Shown here piece by piece: positions 7,752-15,965 of a stretch of 64,000 bases of DNA. The translations under genes and the position numbers were made by a program. The notes under the pieces are model-generated. The model was not told the DNA's origin. It made no database searches and worked only from the letters and a program-made list of their open reading frames with translations. The DNA is from Bin80 sp965261255 (GTDB taxonomy: Bacteria; Bacteroidota; Rhodothermia; Rhodothermales; Bin80). Each line of letters begins with the position of its first letter. The first letter of the stretch is position 1. The stretch covers positions 2,356,001 to 2,420,000 of the forward strand of contig CBDHCQ010000004.1 of assembly GCA_965261255.1 (NCBI GenBank), given 5' to 3'.

Positions 7752-9710
7752 TCAATCCAAATATTCTGTCAATCCTTGACGCAGGAAATCTTCAAACCTA
7801 TCGGCCGATACCACACCACTCAACTGTAACAGTGGCTGGTCTGGCCTCTGTCCGTCCACGATCGCGTACGTCGGGAGTGCACGGGTCCCGGTCAGACTCT
7901 CTTGGAAGGTTTGAAATTCTCGCCCCTCCGGACCATCGGTGTAGAGCCGGCTCAATACAAAATCACTCGCCAGCAGCTTACTCACCTCTCCACGCTCAAA
8001 CACATTTACCTCCATCTCCCTACAGTTCGTACATGTGTAGCCTGAAAAGTCAATAAATAACGGTTGATCGCGGATGGTCGCTTCCGAAAATGCAGCGGGC
8101 AGGTCGTCTGTTATCCACTCTTGCTGAACCCCGGCACCAAAAGAACCTACTACAAACTCATCCGGCGCGCGTGGTGGCAAATATGCATCTAGCCGCCCGA
8201 GTCGCCCTCCAAATAGGCCAGGCAACATATAAACTGCCAGCCCTAGAAATAGAATTCCGAACAACAGTCGCGATGCGCCAATACGAGCACTCGCGCTGTC
8301 GGACGACAACCGCAAATGTCCAATCAAATAGAGCCCTGCCAATGCGGCCAGTACTACCCAGAATGCTATCGCCAGCGATCTATCAATCAATCCGAGACCC
8401 CAAACCAGATCTACATTGGAGAAAAATTTGATTGCAGCTGCAATTTCTACGAAACCGAAGATGATCGCAACCTCTCGCATCCAGCCCCCACTGCCAGGGA
8501 GTGCCTTTAAAGCTCTGGGAAAACATGCAAATGCCACGAATGGAAGCGCGAAAGTCATACTGAATGTGCCCATCCCGAGTATTCCGTAAAACCAGCTCCC
8601 CGAGGCAATACTCGGAAGTAAAAGACCTACAAAGGGTACGGTGCATGTGAATGAAACGAGTGTGAGCGCCAGCCCCATGAAGAATACACCAACATAGTCC
8701 TGACGCTCCCTCCCTTTGCGATCAAACCAGTTCACGAGCGTAGACGGCAGTCTAATACTGAACAAGCCCAATAACGACAACCCGAAAAGCAAAAAAGCCG
8801 TCGCTATAATGAGATTAACCCAGGGATTTGCTGCTACGATTTGAGTACCTGCGCTGCCAACCAGTACCGAAAGAGCTACGCCTAGGCCCGTGAAGGTTAC
8901 CACAATAGCGACGCCATATAGCAAGGCCATCCGTATCGGCGTACCCTGAGCATGATGTGCGAAGTACGAGACCGTGAGCGGGATCATAGGATAGACACAT
9001 GGCATCAACAGCGCTCCAAAACCTGCCCCGATAGCCAAAAGCAAAAACCCGAACAACCCGGAAGAGCCACTTGACTCCATGTCGGACGCAGGTAAATCCT
9101 CAACGCTGAGCAAATCAACCGCTTCTGACAATTCTATTGGTGCAGCTGTCGCAATGGGTACGCTCCCCAACGGGGCTGATGCTTCGGCGAAAACTGCAGT
9201 AAACTCAATGGAGTCCGGAGGCAGACAGATCAGGTTGTTGCAGATCATGAACTCGATACTGCCATGGATTTCTCCACCAGAAAAACCCGGACCTATCGTG
9301 TAGTCTGCCCAAACAAGTGCCCGCCCCTGGAAATAAGTAACAACCTTGTCGAAAAAGGGGTCAAACCCCGACAGCACTTCAACCTGATTCAATGAATCTG
9401 ATGCGGTTAGTCCGCTAGGAAAGGATTCGAACTGCACTTTCAGTGCTCGGCTAGGCGGAGGAGAGTCCAGCGCGTACATTCGCCAAGCTCCTCCTTCTGG
9501 ATCACTCGGAGGCAGCTTGCCTTCAACGACCACCCGTGCAAGTTCACCGTGATATTCCGCCCTGGTCAGCCACGATACTGTAGACTGAGCCACCAGATCA
9601 CTGACGGCTATCAGTGACCACGCAAGCAGGATCAAGAACGAGGCGGCCTGTCTAGGAGAGGCTACCGGCCGGAACCACATGCACACTGAGTTGAGCATGT
9701 ATTTCCGCAT
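7752..9710 (-). CDS. dsbD: Thiol:disulfide interchange protein DsbD
   Basis: Inner-membrane protein that carries electrons from cytoplasmic thioredoxin to periplasmic disulfide isomerases and cytochrome c maturation. All three DsbD modules are present: an N-terminal periplasmic alpha domain with its cysteine pair (MICNNLICLPP), an eight-helix CcdA-like membrane domain with cysteines in LMPCVYPMIPLT and FTCTVPFVG, and a C-terminal thioredoxin-like domain with CTNC near residue 560. The long open frame begins at 9857 inside rplI; I chose ATG 9710, which leads into a signal peptide (FLILLAWSLIAVSDLVAQ). ATG 9698 and 9680 are also possible. All these starts overlap the rplI 3' end, suggesting coupling. 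Confidence 0.88.
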   Translation of the reverse strand: MRKYMLNSVCMWFRPVASPRQAASFLILLAWSLIAVSDLVAQSTVSWLTRAEYHGELARVVVEGKLPPSDPEGGAWRMYALDSPPPSRALKVQFESFPSGLTASDSLNQVEVLSGFDPFFDKVVTYFQGRALVWADYTIGPGFSGGEIHGSIEFMICNNLICLPPDSIEFTAVFAEASAPLGSVPIATAAPIELSEAVDLLSVEDLPASDMESSGSSGLFGFLLLAIGAGFGALLMPCVYPMIPLTVSYFAHHAQGTPIRMALLYGVAIVVTFTGLGVALSVLVGSAGTQIVAANPWVNLIIATAFLLFGLSLLGLFSIRLPSTLVNWFDRKGRERQDYVGVFFMGLALTLVSFTCTVPFVGLLLPSIASGSWFYGILGMGTFSMTFALPFVAFACFPRALKALPGSGGWMREVAIIFGFVEIAAAIKFFSNVDLVWGLGLIDRSLAIAFWVVLAALAGLYLIGHLRLSSDSASARIGASRLLFGILFLGLAVYMLPGLFGGRLGRLDAYLPPRAPDEFVVGSFGAGVQQEWITDDLPAAFSEATIRDQPLFIDFSGYTCTNCREMEVNVFERGEVSKLLASDFVLSRLYTDGPEGREFQTFQESLTGTRALPTYAIVDGQRPDQPLLQLSGVVSADRFEDFLRQGLTEYLD

Positions 9711-10107
9711 GTAACTTGACCGTCGCTTTATATTCACCAAGGACCTTGATGTCCTCATTAAGGGTAACGGTACGGCGATCAATTTTGAAGCCTTGCAGGG
9801 CCAATCCGAGGGCAACCTGCTGAGGCGTGATTGTACCAAAAATTCGGTTCTCCGCACCTACCTTTGCTTCAACCTTGACGACCACATTCTCCAACTGATT
9901 CCGAATCTCTTCCGCATTGTTGCGTTCTTGGGCGCGACGCCTAGCCTGCTGCCGCATCTGATCCTCCAGCGCTCTGACAACACCGGGAGTAGCCATCTGT
10001 GCCAGCCCCTGGGGAATAAGCCAGTTACGCCCATACCCGTTCTTCACACTCACGACATCTCCCTCATTACCAAGGTTCTTGACGTCGTTCAAGAGTATTA
10101 CCTTCAT
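9652..10107 (-). CDS. rplI: 50S ribosomal protein bL9
   Basis: Binds 23S rRNA domain V near the L1 stalk and helps frame maintenance. The N-terminal domain matches strongly: MKVILLNDVKNLGNEGDVV, then VKNGYGRNWLIPQGLA, with the usual connecting helix rich in Arg and Ala (about residues 41-75) and a C-terminal domain containing IFGTITPQQVA. Length is 151 residues, normal. It lies 33 bp downstream of the fused rpsF-rpsR gene in the conserved rpsF-rpsR-rplI order and overlaps the dsbD start, so the whole run is probably one transcript. Confidence 0.96.
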   Translation of the reverse strand: MKVILLNDVKNLGNEGDVVSVKNGYGRNWLIPQGLAQMATPGVVRALEDQMRQQARRRAQERNNAEEIRNQLENVVVKVEAKVGAENRIFGTITPQQVALGLALQGFKIDRRTVTLNEDIKVLGEYKATVKLHAEIHAQLSVHVVPAGSLS

Positions 10108-10140
10108 TGGATATAATCTTTAAGGTCGTTCAATCTGTGC

Positions 10141-10710
10141 CTAGCGTACCGAATCGGCAACATATGGCATCAAAGCAAGGTGCCTTGCGCGCTTGATTGC
10201 ACGAGCAATCGCCCGCTGTTTTTTTGCAGGAACATCCAAGACTCGCCTAGGCAGCATCTTGCCTTGCTCATTAACGAAGCGTCTCAGGTAGTCGGTGTCC
10301 TTGTAATCAATATATCTCCGAGGCGATCCAACTGTAGCGGCCTCACCGTTCGTTTGATTTTCAGTCGCAACCTGCCTGCCTGCCCTGCGTGCATGGAAAT
10401 GGGCCACCATGCTCTTATCCATCGCCAAAATCAATGAGCGCAGAACATTGTCGTCAATGGTAAGTGCTCGTTCAATGCGTGGAATCAACGTACCTGGGCC
10501 TTCGAAATAGAGGTTCACGTAGTAACCATTCTTTTTCTTGTCCACGGGATAGGCAAGCTTGCGTGCCCCCCATTCCTCAACTTCGCTGATTGAGCCTCCA
10601 GCGCTTTCGATGATCTCATTCACCCGAACCACGACCTCGGCGGTCTGTTCGCTCGTGAGCACCGAAGTTAGGATGTACGTCAGTTCGTACATCTTCCGAT
10701 TCATTGTCAT
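10141..10710 (-). CDS. rpsF-rpsR: Fused ribosomal proteins bS6-bS18
   Basis: One open frame of 189 residues encodes both small-subunit proteins. Residues 1-107 are bS6: YELTYILTSVLTSEQ, EEWGARKLAYPVDKKKNGYY, and the final helix LRSLILAMDKSM. Residues about 108-130 form a hydrophilic linker (ARRAGRQVATENQTNGEAA). Residues about 131-189 are bS18: RYIDYKDTDYLRRFVNEQGK, RRVLDVPAKKQRAIARAIKR, ARHLALMPYV. bS6 and bS18 normally form a heterodimer on the 16S central domain, so a covalent fusion is structurally sensible. The linker has no ATG or GTG that could start a separate bS18. The next gene is rplI, and no separate rpsR lies in the window. A short GCCT repeat in the linker DNA is a place where a sequencing slip could mimic a fusion. 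Confidence 0.9.
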   Translation of the reverse strand: MTMNRKMYELTYILTSVLTSEQTAEVVVRVNEIIESAGGSISEVEEWGARKLAYPVDKKKNGYYVNLYFEGPGTLIPRIERALTIDDNVLRSLILAMDKSMVAHFHARRAGRQVATENQTNGEAATVGSPRRYIDYKDTDYLRRFVNEQGKMLPRRVLDVPAKKQRAIARAIKRARHLALMPYVADSVR

Positions 10711-10748
10711 ACTTATCCCTACGGAATGACTTGGTTATTGATTGGTCA

Positions 10749-10776
10749 TGCCCCTGTGTCTCGCAGGAGCAGGGCA
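10749..10776 (-). other. Possible leader hairpin upstream of rpsF-rpsR
   Basis: In the 104-bp gap between prfA and the fused gene, the minus strand can fold as TGCC, a 5-nt bulge, CCTG, a 7-nt loop, then CAGGGGCA. That gives 8 base pairs about 40-65 nt before the start codon. bS6:bS18 autoregulatory leaders are known in many bacteria, but I cannot identify their diagnostic CCG-containing loop here. It may also be a weak prfA terminator. Confidence 0.25.
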
Positions 10777-10814
10777 AGAACCGATTTTATAACTTATAGG
10801 CAAAAGGGTTCCCG

Positions 10815-11891
10815 TCAGGCATTTGCCATACGCTCCACATGATCTGTTGCCCGCAAAGCATCGACCAGCTCATGGAGCTCGCCTTCAATCACTTTGCGTA
10901 ACGGATGATTCTTATGGCTCCCTTCCAGGCGGTGATCCGTCACACGATCCTGCGGGAAATTGTAAGTCCGAATCTTGACGGATCGATCTCCGGATCCAAC
11001 TGCCTTTCTCCGAACAGCATCCCGCTCCGCGTTAACTTCATTAAGCTTCTGCTCGTATAGACGTGAACGAAGAACACGCATTGCCTTGTCCTTATTCTTG
11101 TGTTGACTCTTCTCGTCCTGACACGTAACCACCAATCCAGTTGGTATGTGGGTAATCCGAACCGCAGAGTCGGTCGTGTTCACGCTCTGCCCACCTGGAC
11201 CACTGGAGCGATAAACATCGATCTTCAGTTGATTAGGTTCAATCTTGACCTCGACATCTGTTGCTTCCGGCAATACAGCTACACTCGCCGCCGACGTGTG
11301 TACTCTCCCGCTGGACTCGGTTTGTGGCACCCTCTGAACGCGGTGAACCCCATTTTCATATTTGAGATTGCCAAAAACGTTTTTCCCGCTCACGCCGAAC
11401 ACGACCTCTTTGAATCCACCCAGAACACCCCCAGAGCTGTTCATTATTGAGATATTCCATCCTTTGCGGGCAGCATAGCGCTCGTATAGCCTAAACAGAT
11501 CAGCGGCAAAAAGCGCAGCCTCGTCGCCACCCGTACCCGCTCGAATTTCCACAATCGCGTCCCGGGCATCGGTAGGGTCCTTTGGAATGAGCGCCCGATG
11601 CAGCGCCGCCTCCATTTTTGGGAGCCGGGATGTCAGCACATCCAATTCCTCACGCGCCAGTGCCACCAACTCAGCGTCCTCCTCCGAACGGATCAGCTTC
11701 TGCATCTCCTCTACCTCCGTGAGCGTGGTCTCGTACTTCTGGATTGCCTCCACTACCTCTGATAGCTCCCTGTGCTCAGGCCCCAGAGTAGCCATCTGCT
11801 TGGGATCTGCCGCCGTTTCGGGATCTGCGATAAGATCCGTGAGCGACTGGAAGCGCTCTTTTATTTCTTTTCGTTTTTCCAAATCAATCAT
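10815..11891 (-). CDS. prfA: Peptide chain release factor 1
   Basis: Class I release factor that reads UAA and UAG and triggers peptidyl-tRNA hydrolysis. The universal GGQ loop is at residues 233-235 (SSGPGGQSVNTTDSAVR). The codon-reading PxT motif appears as PQT at 189-191 (RVQRVPQTESSGRVHTSA), which identifies RF1 rather than RF2. Length is 358 residues, and no programmed frameshift is present, as expected for RF1. It lies 66 bp downstream of the DAHP synthase gene and 104 bp upstream of rpsF-rpsR on the same strand. Confidence 0.96.
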   Translation of the reverse strand: MIDLEKRKEIKERFQSLTDLIADPETAADPKQMATLGPEHRELSEVVEAIQKYETTLTEVEEMQKLIRSEEDAELVALAREELDVLTSRLPKMEAALHRALIPKDPTDARDAIVEIRAGTGGDEAALFAADLFRLYERYAARKGWNISIMNSSGGVLGGFKEVVFGVSGKNVFGNLKYENGVHRVQRVPQTESSGRVHTSAASVAVLPEATDVEVKIEPNQLKIDVYRSSGPGGQSVNTTDSAVRITHIPTGLVVTCQDEKSQHKNKDKAMRVLRSRLYEQKLNEVNAERDAVRRKAVGSGDRSVKIRTYNFPQDRVTDHRLEGSHKNHPLRKVIEGELHELVDALRATDHVERMANA

Positions 11892-11957
11892 CCAATTATT
11901 CGGCTGCTGATTTACCCACGAAACCCGTACACTACGGAATGTGGTGCAAAATGACTT

Positions 11958-13001
11958 TCAGTGAAGCCCGTTGGTCCCCCCACCTACGCTTAAACTACGA
12001 CCAACAGCTTCAGCAACATCCCGAACCTGGATGATCAATTCAGCGAACTGATCAAAATTAAGCGCACTCAACCCGGCACCGGATGCGTTAGCCGGATCAT
12101 GATGCACATCTACCACGATCCCGTCGGCACCCACTGCGACCGCAGCACGAGCCAAGGGGATAATGTTGTTCCGCATGCCTGTACTCATGCACGGATCAAC
12201 AAAAACAGGTAGATGGCTTTTCGCTTTAACAACGGATACCGCTGATAAATCCAACGTGTAGCGTGTTGCTGACTCAAATGTACGAATACCACGCTCGCAC
12301 AAAATGATCTGTGTATTCCCACACCTCATTATATACTCAGCCGACATAAGCCATTCCTCTACCGTGGCAGACAGGCCTCGCTCTAGCAGGACTGGTTTAC
12401 TTGACGTTCCAAGCGCACGCAACAGCTCAAAATTCTGCATATTACGCGCTCCCACCTGCAGGATATCCGCATATTCCGACATCATATCCAAGCGGGTAAC
12501 ATCCGTAATCTCAATCGCAACCTTCAAATCGCCATCGTCGGCCGCCTGACGGATTAATTCTAGTCGACCCTCTTCCACTCCATAAAACTCATAAAAGGAT
12601 GTGCGCGGTTTGAGAATATTTCCACGGAAGAGTGATGCTCCGTGGGAAGCAACATGTGCTGTCGTTGCTTTTATCTGTTCTTCGCTTTCTACACTGCAAG
12701 GTCCAACCATAACGGTGATTGAGCGTCCACCAATACGCAGCCCTCCTACATCAACGATTGTCGATGCATCACGCCCTGCGCGGCTGGCCAGTTTATAGGC
12801 TTCTGTCACGCGCTTTACATCTGCAACGCCTTTAAGCCCCCGAATAATGCGATGATCAAACCCCGGCTTGACTCCAATAGCTCCCAGAACGGTCTGGTTA
12901 ACTCCACTAGAACGGTGAATATTAAATCCAAACGCGCTCAAGTTCGCAATGACCGCCTCGATCTCCTCTTGCGAGGCGTCGCGATTCATAATAACAACCA
13001 T
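11958..13001 (-). CDS. aroF: 3-deoxy-7-phosphoheptulonate (DAHP) synthase, type I-beta
   Basis: Condenses phosphoenolpyruvate with erythrose 4-phosphate, the first step of the shikimate pathway. About 75 N-terminal residues form a ferredoxin-like regulatory domain (MVVIMNRDASQEEIEAVI). The KDO8P/DAHP synthase barrel follows with VMVGPCSVES, GNILKPRTSFYEF, LQVGARNMQN, CERGIRTFE, VFVDPCMSTG and DVHHDPANA. This layout matches the Thermotoga-type feedback-controlled enzyme. ATG 13001 is chosen because GGTGAG lies 7 nt upstream; the longer frame (to 13085) would overlap lptB. Length is 347 residues. The symbol follows common annotation and could equally be aroG. Confidence 0.92.
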   Translation of the reverse strand: MVVIMNRDASQEEIEAVIANLSAFGFNIHRSSGVNQTVLGAIGVKPGFDHRIIRGLKGVADVKRVTEAYKLASRAGRDASTIVDVGGLRIGGRSITVMVGPCSVESEEQIKATTAHVASHGASLFRGNILKPRTSFYEFYGVEEGRLELIRQAADDGDLKVAIEITDVTRLDMMSEYADILQVGARNMQNFELLRALGTSSKPVLLERGLSATVEEWLMSAEYIMRCGNTQIILCERGIRTFESATRYTLDLSAVSVVKAKSHLPVFVDPCMSTGMRNNIIPLARAAVAVGADGIVVDVHHDPANASGAGLSALNFDQFAELIIQVRDVAEAVGRSLSVGGGTNGLH

Positions 13002-13053
13002 AATCTCACCAAGATTGCATCTTGCGTTTTTTACTTCCGCATTTCCTGCGCGT

Positions 13054-13794
13054 TCAGCGATAACGCTCGAGCGTAAATCTTTCACCTAGATAATGCTTGC
13101 GTACCTCGGGATCGGAGGCCAATTGCTCTGCTGTTCCAGACTTCATTATTCTGCCGTCAAAAAGCAGATAAGCCCGATCAGTTATAGCCAGCGTTTCATG
13201 GACATTATGATCCGTAATCAGCACTCCTATACCCAAATCCGCCAACTGACGTACGATATTCTGTATATACTCGACCGTGATTGGATCAACCCCGGCAAAC
13301 GGTTCATCCAATAAGAAAAAACTGGGTTCAAGCGCCATTGAGCGAGCAATCTCAGTTCGACGACGCTCCCCACCAGAGAGTGTATAGGCTTTTGCTGTTT
13401 TTACAGTATCCAGACCAAACTGGGTAATCAATCTGTCAACTCGTTCAGTACGTTCTGGCCTAGACAGTTTTTGAAACTCTAGTACCGCGTGAAGATTTTG
13501 CTCCACCGTGAGTTTCTGAAACACACTCGTCTCCTGTGCGAGGTAACCCAGCCCCAATCGTGCCCGCCTGTACATCGGCAGAGTTGTAATATCCCTGTCG
13601 CCCAGATATATTTGTCCTCGGTTGGGACGCTCAAGACCCACAATCATATGAAATGATGTTGTCTTACCAGCGCCATTTGGACCTAGCAAACCGACAACCT
13701 CACCGCGCTGTACCTCGAGCGAAACACCATCCACGACCGTACGCCTCTTGAAGCGTTTGGTCAATCCTTCTGTTCGAAGTTTTAGCGATTCCAT
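13054..13794 (-). CDS. lptB: LPS export ABC transporter ATPase LptB
   Basis: Cytoplasmic ATPase powering extraction of lipopolysaccharide from the inner membrane by LptB2FG. Walker A GPNGAGKT (residues 38-45), a Q-loop in GYLAQETSVF, signature LSGGERRR (139-146), Walker B FFLLDEP (159-165) and switch His196 in ITDHNV are all present. The LptB-typical segments GLERPNRGQI and LSRPERTER-like are also seen. Start ATG 13794 gives the usual N-terminus and a 13-bp overlap with the preceding OstA-like gene; the longer frame to 13860 is unlikely. Length is 246 residues. Clustering with lptC and lptA supports the role. Confidence 0.94.
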   Translation of the reverse strand: MESLKLRTEGLTKRFKRRTVVDGVSLEVQRGEVVGLLGPNGAGKTTSFHMIVGLERPNRGQIYLGDRDITTLPMYRRARLGLGYLAQETSVFQKLTVEQNLHAVLEFQKLSRPERTERVDRLITQFGLDTVKTAKAYTLSGGERRRTEIARSMALEPSFFLLDEPFAGVDPITVEYIQNIVRQLADLGIGVLITDHNVHETLAITDRAYLLFDGRIMKSGTAEQLASDPEVRKHYLGERFTLERYR

Positions 13795-15182
13795 CGCAAT
13801 TTGCTCAATAAGGGATTGCTCAGAAGCCGTTCGCGCATGGGTTTGAGGGTTGGTTCCCACCTCAAACCATCAAGCATGAGCGTGTCGGGCAAGGCAGATT
13901 CAGGGTATCGTTTGCCCTGCACATCCAAACTGAACCCAATAGTACGGCGAGAATCTCCCACAATTTGCATGTAAATTTCGTCTCCTGATGCCTCCAACGC
14001 TCCATTAGACTCACCATCTTCATTGTTGCTGTAATAAATCGCCTCTGCATTCGGTCCAACCCTGAAAACGCGTAGAGAATCACCCTGGAATGTACCAACA
14101 AGACCTTTTCCGCGCATCTGATTGATCCGCTTCGTCAAGCTGTCCTCGTCAGCTACAAAAGCGTTCCCACGAATAAACAAAGAGTCAATGGCCCCTTCCG
14201 TCATAACTACGCCAACCGTGTCGCCAGTGAGCTGAATGTCATCCGTCCATATGAGCGGCTGGCCATAAAACCAGGCAGATTCACGCTGCCCATTTTCTGA
14301 TCGATAGTAATCCATCGAGTCTGCAAGGGCTGCGAAGGACGTTTTCCAGACACGAACATCACGCATCGCCTCAAGGCTGAATCCTTCCTTACTCTCCTCT
14401 ATACGAAAGGCCCCTGCCCCGATTATGAGCGTATCCACTGAGAGTGAATCTCGCTCAAAATGCACTAGTAGTGGATTGCCGCGAACAATGCTTAGTGAGT
14501 CTTCGGCATTTCGTTCGACCCGTTCACCTGCGATCCAGGTTGAATCTTCTCCTGATACGGCCAAATACAATACTGACCCCCGAGCAAGTGATATTGCAAA
14601 ATCTCTGTAGTGGGTAAGTGAATCAGAAGTAAGTTCTGCGTTCTCAGATTCCATTATAACATTACCTGTGAGGTCAGCGACCTTGTCCTCAATCAGGTAG
14701 ACTCCGGCTTCTCCTGTCAGTACGGAGATGGAGTCTTTCAGCAAAAGCCCCTGCGGGAACACTGCACGCCGCTCTTCAACGTAATGAGTACCCGTGGGCG
14801 CCATCGCAACAACTTCTCCATCGGATAGCTGAACATTGCCTGTGGCATAGCCTATTTCCAGCTCTTCTTCATAGTGCAATGAATCTGTTCGTAATGTATC
14901 ACCATTATCAACCAATACGACATCGCCCATAAAGGTAGCAGTGCGCCGAGTTACGTTTCGGATGGCCCGATTCGCGGTCACTTTTGTCCCTTCAAGGGTT
15001 ACCCGCACATTACCATAGACGTACTGCACAAACTCCTCCCCCTCCTGTTGACCTCTTAGCAGGTCCCCTTCCACGACCACGGAATCCGTATCCGCGTGAA
15101 CGAAAAAAACTCTTTCATATTCGTAACGACTGCCTTTCGGCATTAGCAGCACAACCAGCAACCACAGTGTAATACACCTCAT
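13782..15182 (-). CDS. OstA/LptA-like lipopolysaccharide transport protein
   Basis: Predicted periplasmic beta-jellyroll protein of the OstA/LptA superfamily that would form or join the LPS bridge between membranes. After a short signal sequence (MRCITLWLLVVLLMP) the chain is a series of beta-rich repeats of the type seen in OstA proteins: VVVEGDLLRG, VYGNVRVTLEGTKVTANRA, ATFMGDVVLVDNGDTLRTDSL, ATGNVQLSDGEVVAMAPTG, ADLTGNVIMESENAELTSDSL. At 466 residues it is longer than E. coli LptA (about 185) and resembles the long OstA-like proteins of Bacteroidota. It overlaps lptC by 4 nt (ATGA) and lptB by 13 bp, so all three are coupled. Confidence 0.82.
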   Translation of the reverse strand: MRCITLWLLVVLLMPKGSRYEYERVFFVHADTDSVVVEGDLLRGQQEGEEFVQYVYGNVRVTLEGTKVTANRAIRNVTRRTATFMGDVVLVDNGDTLRTDSLHYEEELEIGYATGNVQLSDGEVVAMAPTGTHYVEERRAVFPQGLLLKDSISVLTGEAGVYLIEDKVADLTGNVIMESENAELTSDSLTHYRDFAISLARGSVLYLAVSGEDSTWIAGERVERNAEDSLSIVRGNPLLVHFERDSLSVDTLIIGAGAFRIEESKEGFSLEAMRDVRVWKTSFAALADSMDYYRSENGQRESAWFYGQPLIWTDDIQLTGDTVGVVMTEGAIDSLFIRGNAFVADEDSLTKRINQMRGKGLVGTFQGDSLRVFRVGPNAEAIYYSNNEDGESNGALEASGDEIYMQIVGDSRRTIGFSLDVQGKRYPESALPDTLMLDGLRWEPTLKPMRERLLSNPLLSKLRWNR

Positions 15183-15790
15183 GAGTCAAGCACAACTTCA
15201 GCCCTAAACTCACCAATCTGATAGGACGACAGGTCTTCCGACGCCTCAAGTCCCGTTCCCGAAACCACTTCATCGGGCGTAGTAATCTGAACGAATCGAT
15301 CTGTACGAAGCAACCGGTCGTCCTCCTTCCACTCAATCCACTCGGACACGAGCGTTCGATCATCGTTTGTTTGTACAACGACCTCGCCCTCAGCGACAAA
15401 GCGCGTCTCGGACTCATAGTAAGATACACGATACGCTTCAAGCATAGCCGAAAGTGCCCCAGAGGAGTCGTAGATTTCGACCTCAACCTTATTTTCTATA
15501 CCCTGCAAGAGCTGAAGGAAATTGTCTTCCTCTTCTACCCATTCTACGTAGTCAGCAGCAATGATCAATCTGGTACGACTCGTGTCAGTACCTGAATCTG
15601 CCTGCGAGATTACAGTTGTAACATTCCAGCTTTCCTGAGAAGGACCTGGCGGAAGCTGTGCCGGAATCTGGGAAGAATCCTGGTACGTGCAGGAAACAGG
15701 AACCCACACCAGCAAAATGATCGCCCTCAAAAAAACCGAAGCCGGAGAAACTTTGCTGAGCGGTAATGAAACAAATTCTGCCGGCGACAT
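15179..15790 (-). CDS. lptC: LptC-like LPS export protein (putative lipoprotein)
   Basis: Predicted bitopic or lipid-anchored periplasmic protein that passes LPS from the LptBFG transporter to LptA. The N-terminus has a hydrophobic stretch ending in a possible lipobox (LLVWVPVSC). The remainder is beta-rich with the OstA-like pattern LIIAADYVEWVEEEDN, EAYRVSYYESETRFVAEGEV, RTLVSEWIEWKEDDRLLRTD and GTGLEASEDLSSYQIGE, typical of LptC (DUF1239). ATG 15790 is used; the frame continues to 15871 but would run into the tRNA gene. It precedes the OstA-like gene with a 4-nt overlap. Sequence identity to LptC is low, so the call rests on pattern and context. Confidence 0.78.
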   Translation of the reverse strand: MSPAEFVSLPLSKVSPASVFLRAIILLVWVPVSCTYQDSSQIPAQLPPGPSQESWNVTTVISQADSGTDTSRTRLIIAADYVEWVEEEDNFLQLLQGIENKVEVEIYDSSGALSAMLEAYRVSYYESETRFVAEGEVVVQTNDDRTLVSEWIEWKEDDRLLRTDRFVQITTPDEVVSGTGLEASEDLSSYQIGEFRAEVVLDS

Positions 15791-15829
15791 CAAAGACCAG
15801 GGATAGCGTATGCGCCGAGGAGTGTGTTG

Positions 15830-15902
15830 AGCGGGAAACGAGACTCGAACTCGCGACCTTCTGCATGGCAAGCAGATGCTCTACCAACTGAGCTATTCCC
15901 GC
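15830..15902 (-). tRNA. tRNA-Gly (GCC anticodon)
   Basis: On the minus strand the acceptor arm GCGGGAA pairs with TTCCCGC, the D-arm reads AGCTCAGTTGGTAGAGC, the anticodon loop TTGCCAT gives anticodon GCC, and the T-arm contains GGTTCGAG-like AGTTCGAGTC. Length is 73 nt and the CCA end is not encoded. It sits about 40 bp upstream of the lptC start. Confidence 0.95.
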
Positions 15903-15965
15903 GATAAAAATTCAACCACTTAGTACTTCTACAAGCCTTCAGCTGTTCCGCCCATCACTCTGCAC

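Noticed and set aside
9711..9857. Extended N-terminus of DsbD
   Set aside because: It lies wholly within rplI, would place 49 residues ahead of the leader region, and is not needed because ATG codons at 9710, 9698 and 9680 precede the signal peptide.
15791..15871. Extended N-terminus of LptC
   Set aside because: It would overlap the tRNA-Gly gene, and a normal start at 15790 exists.
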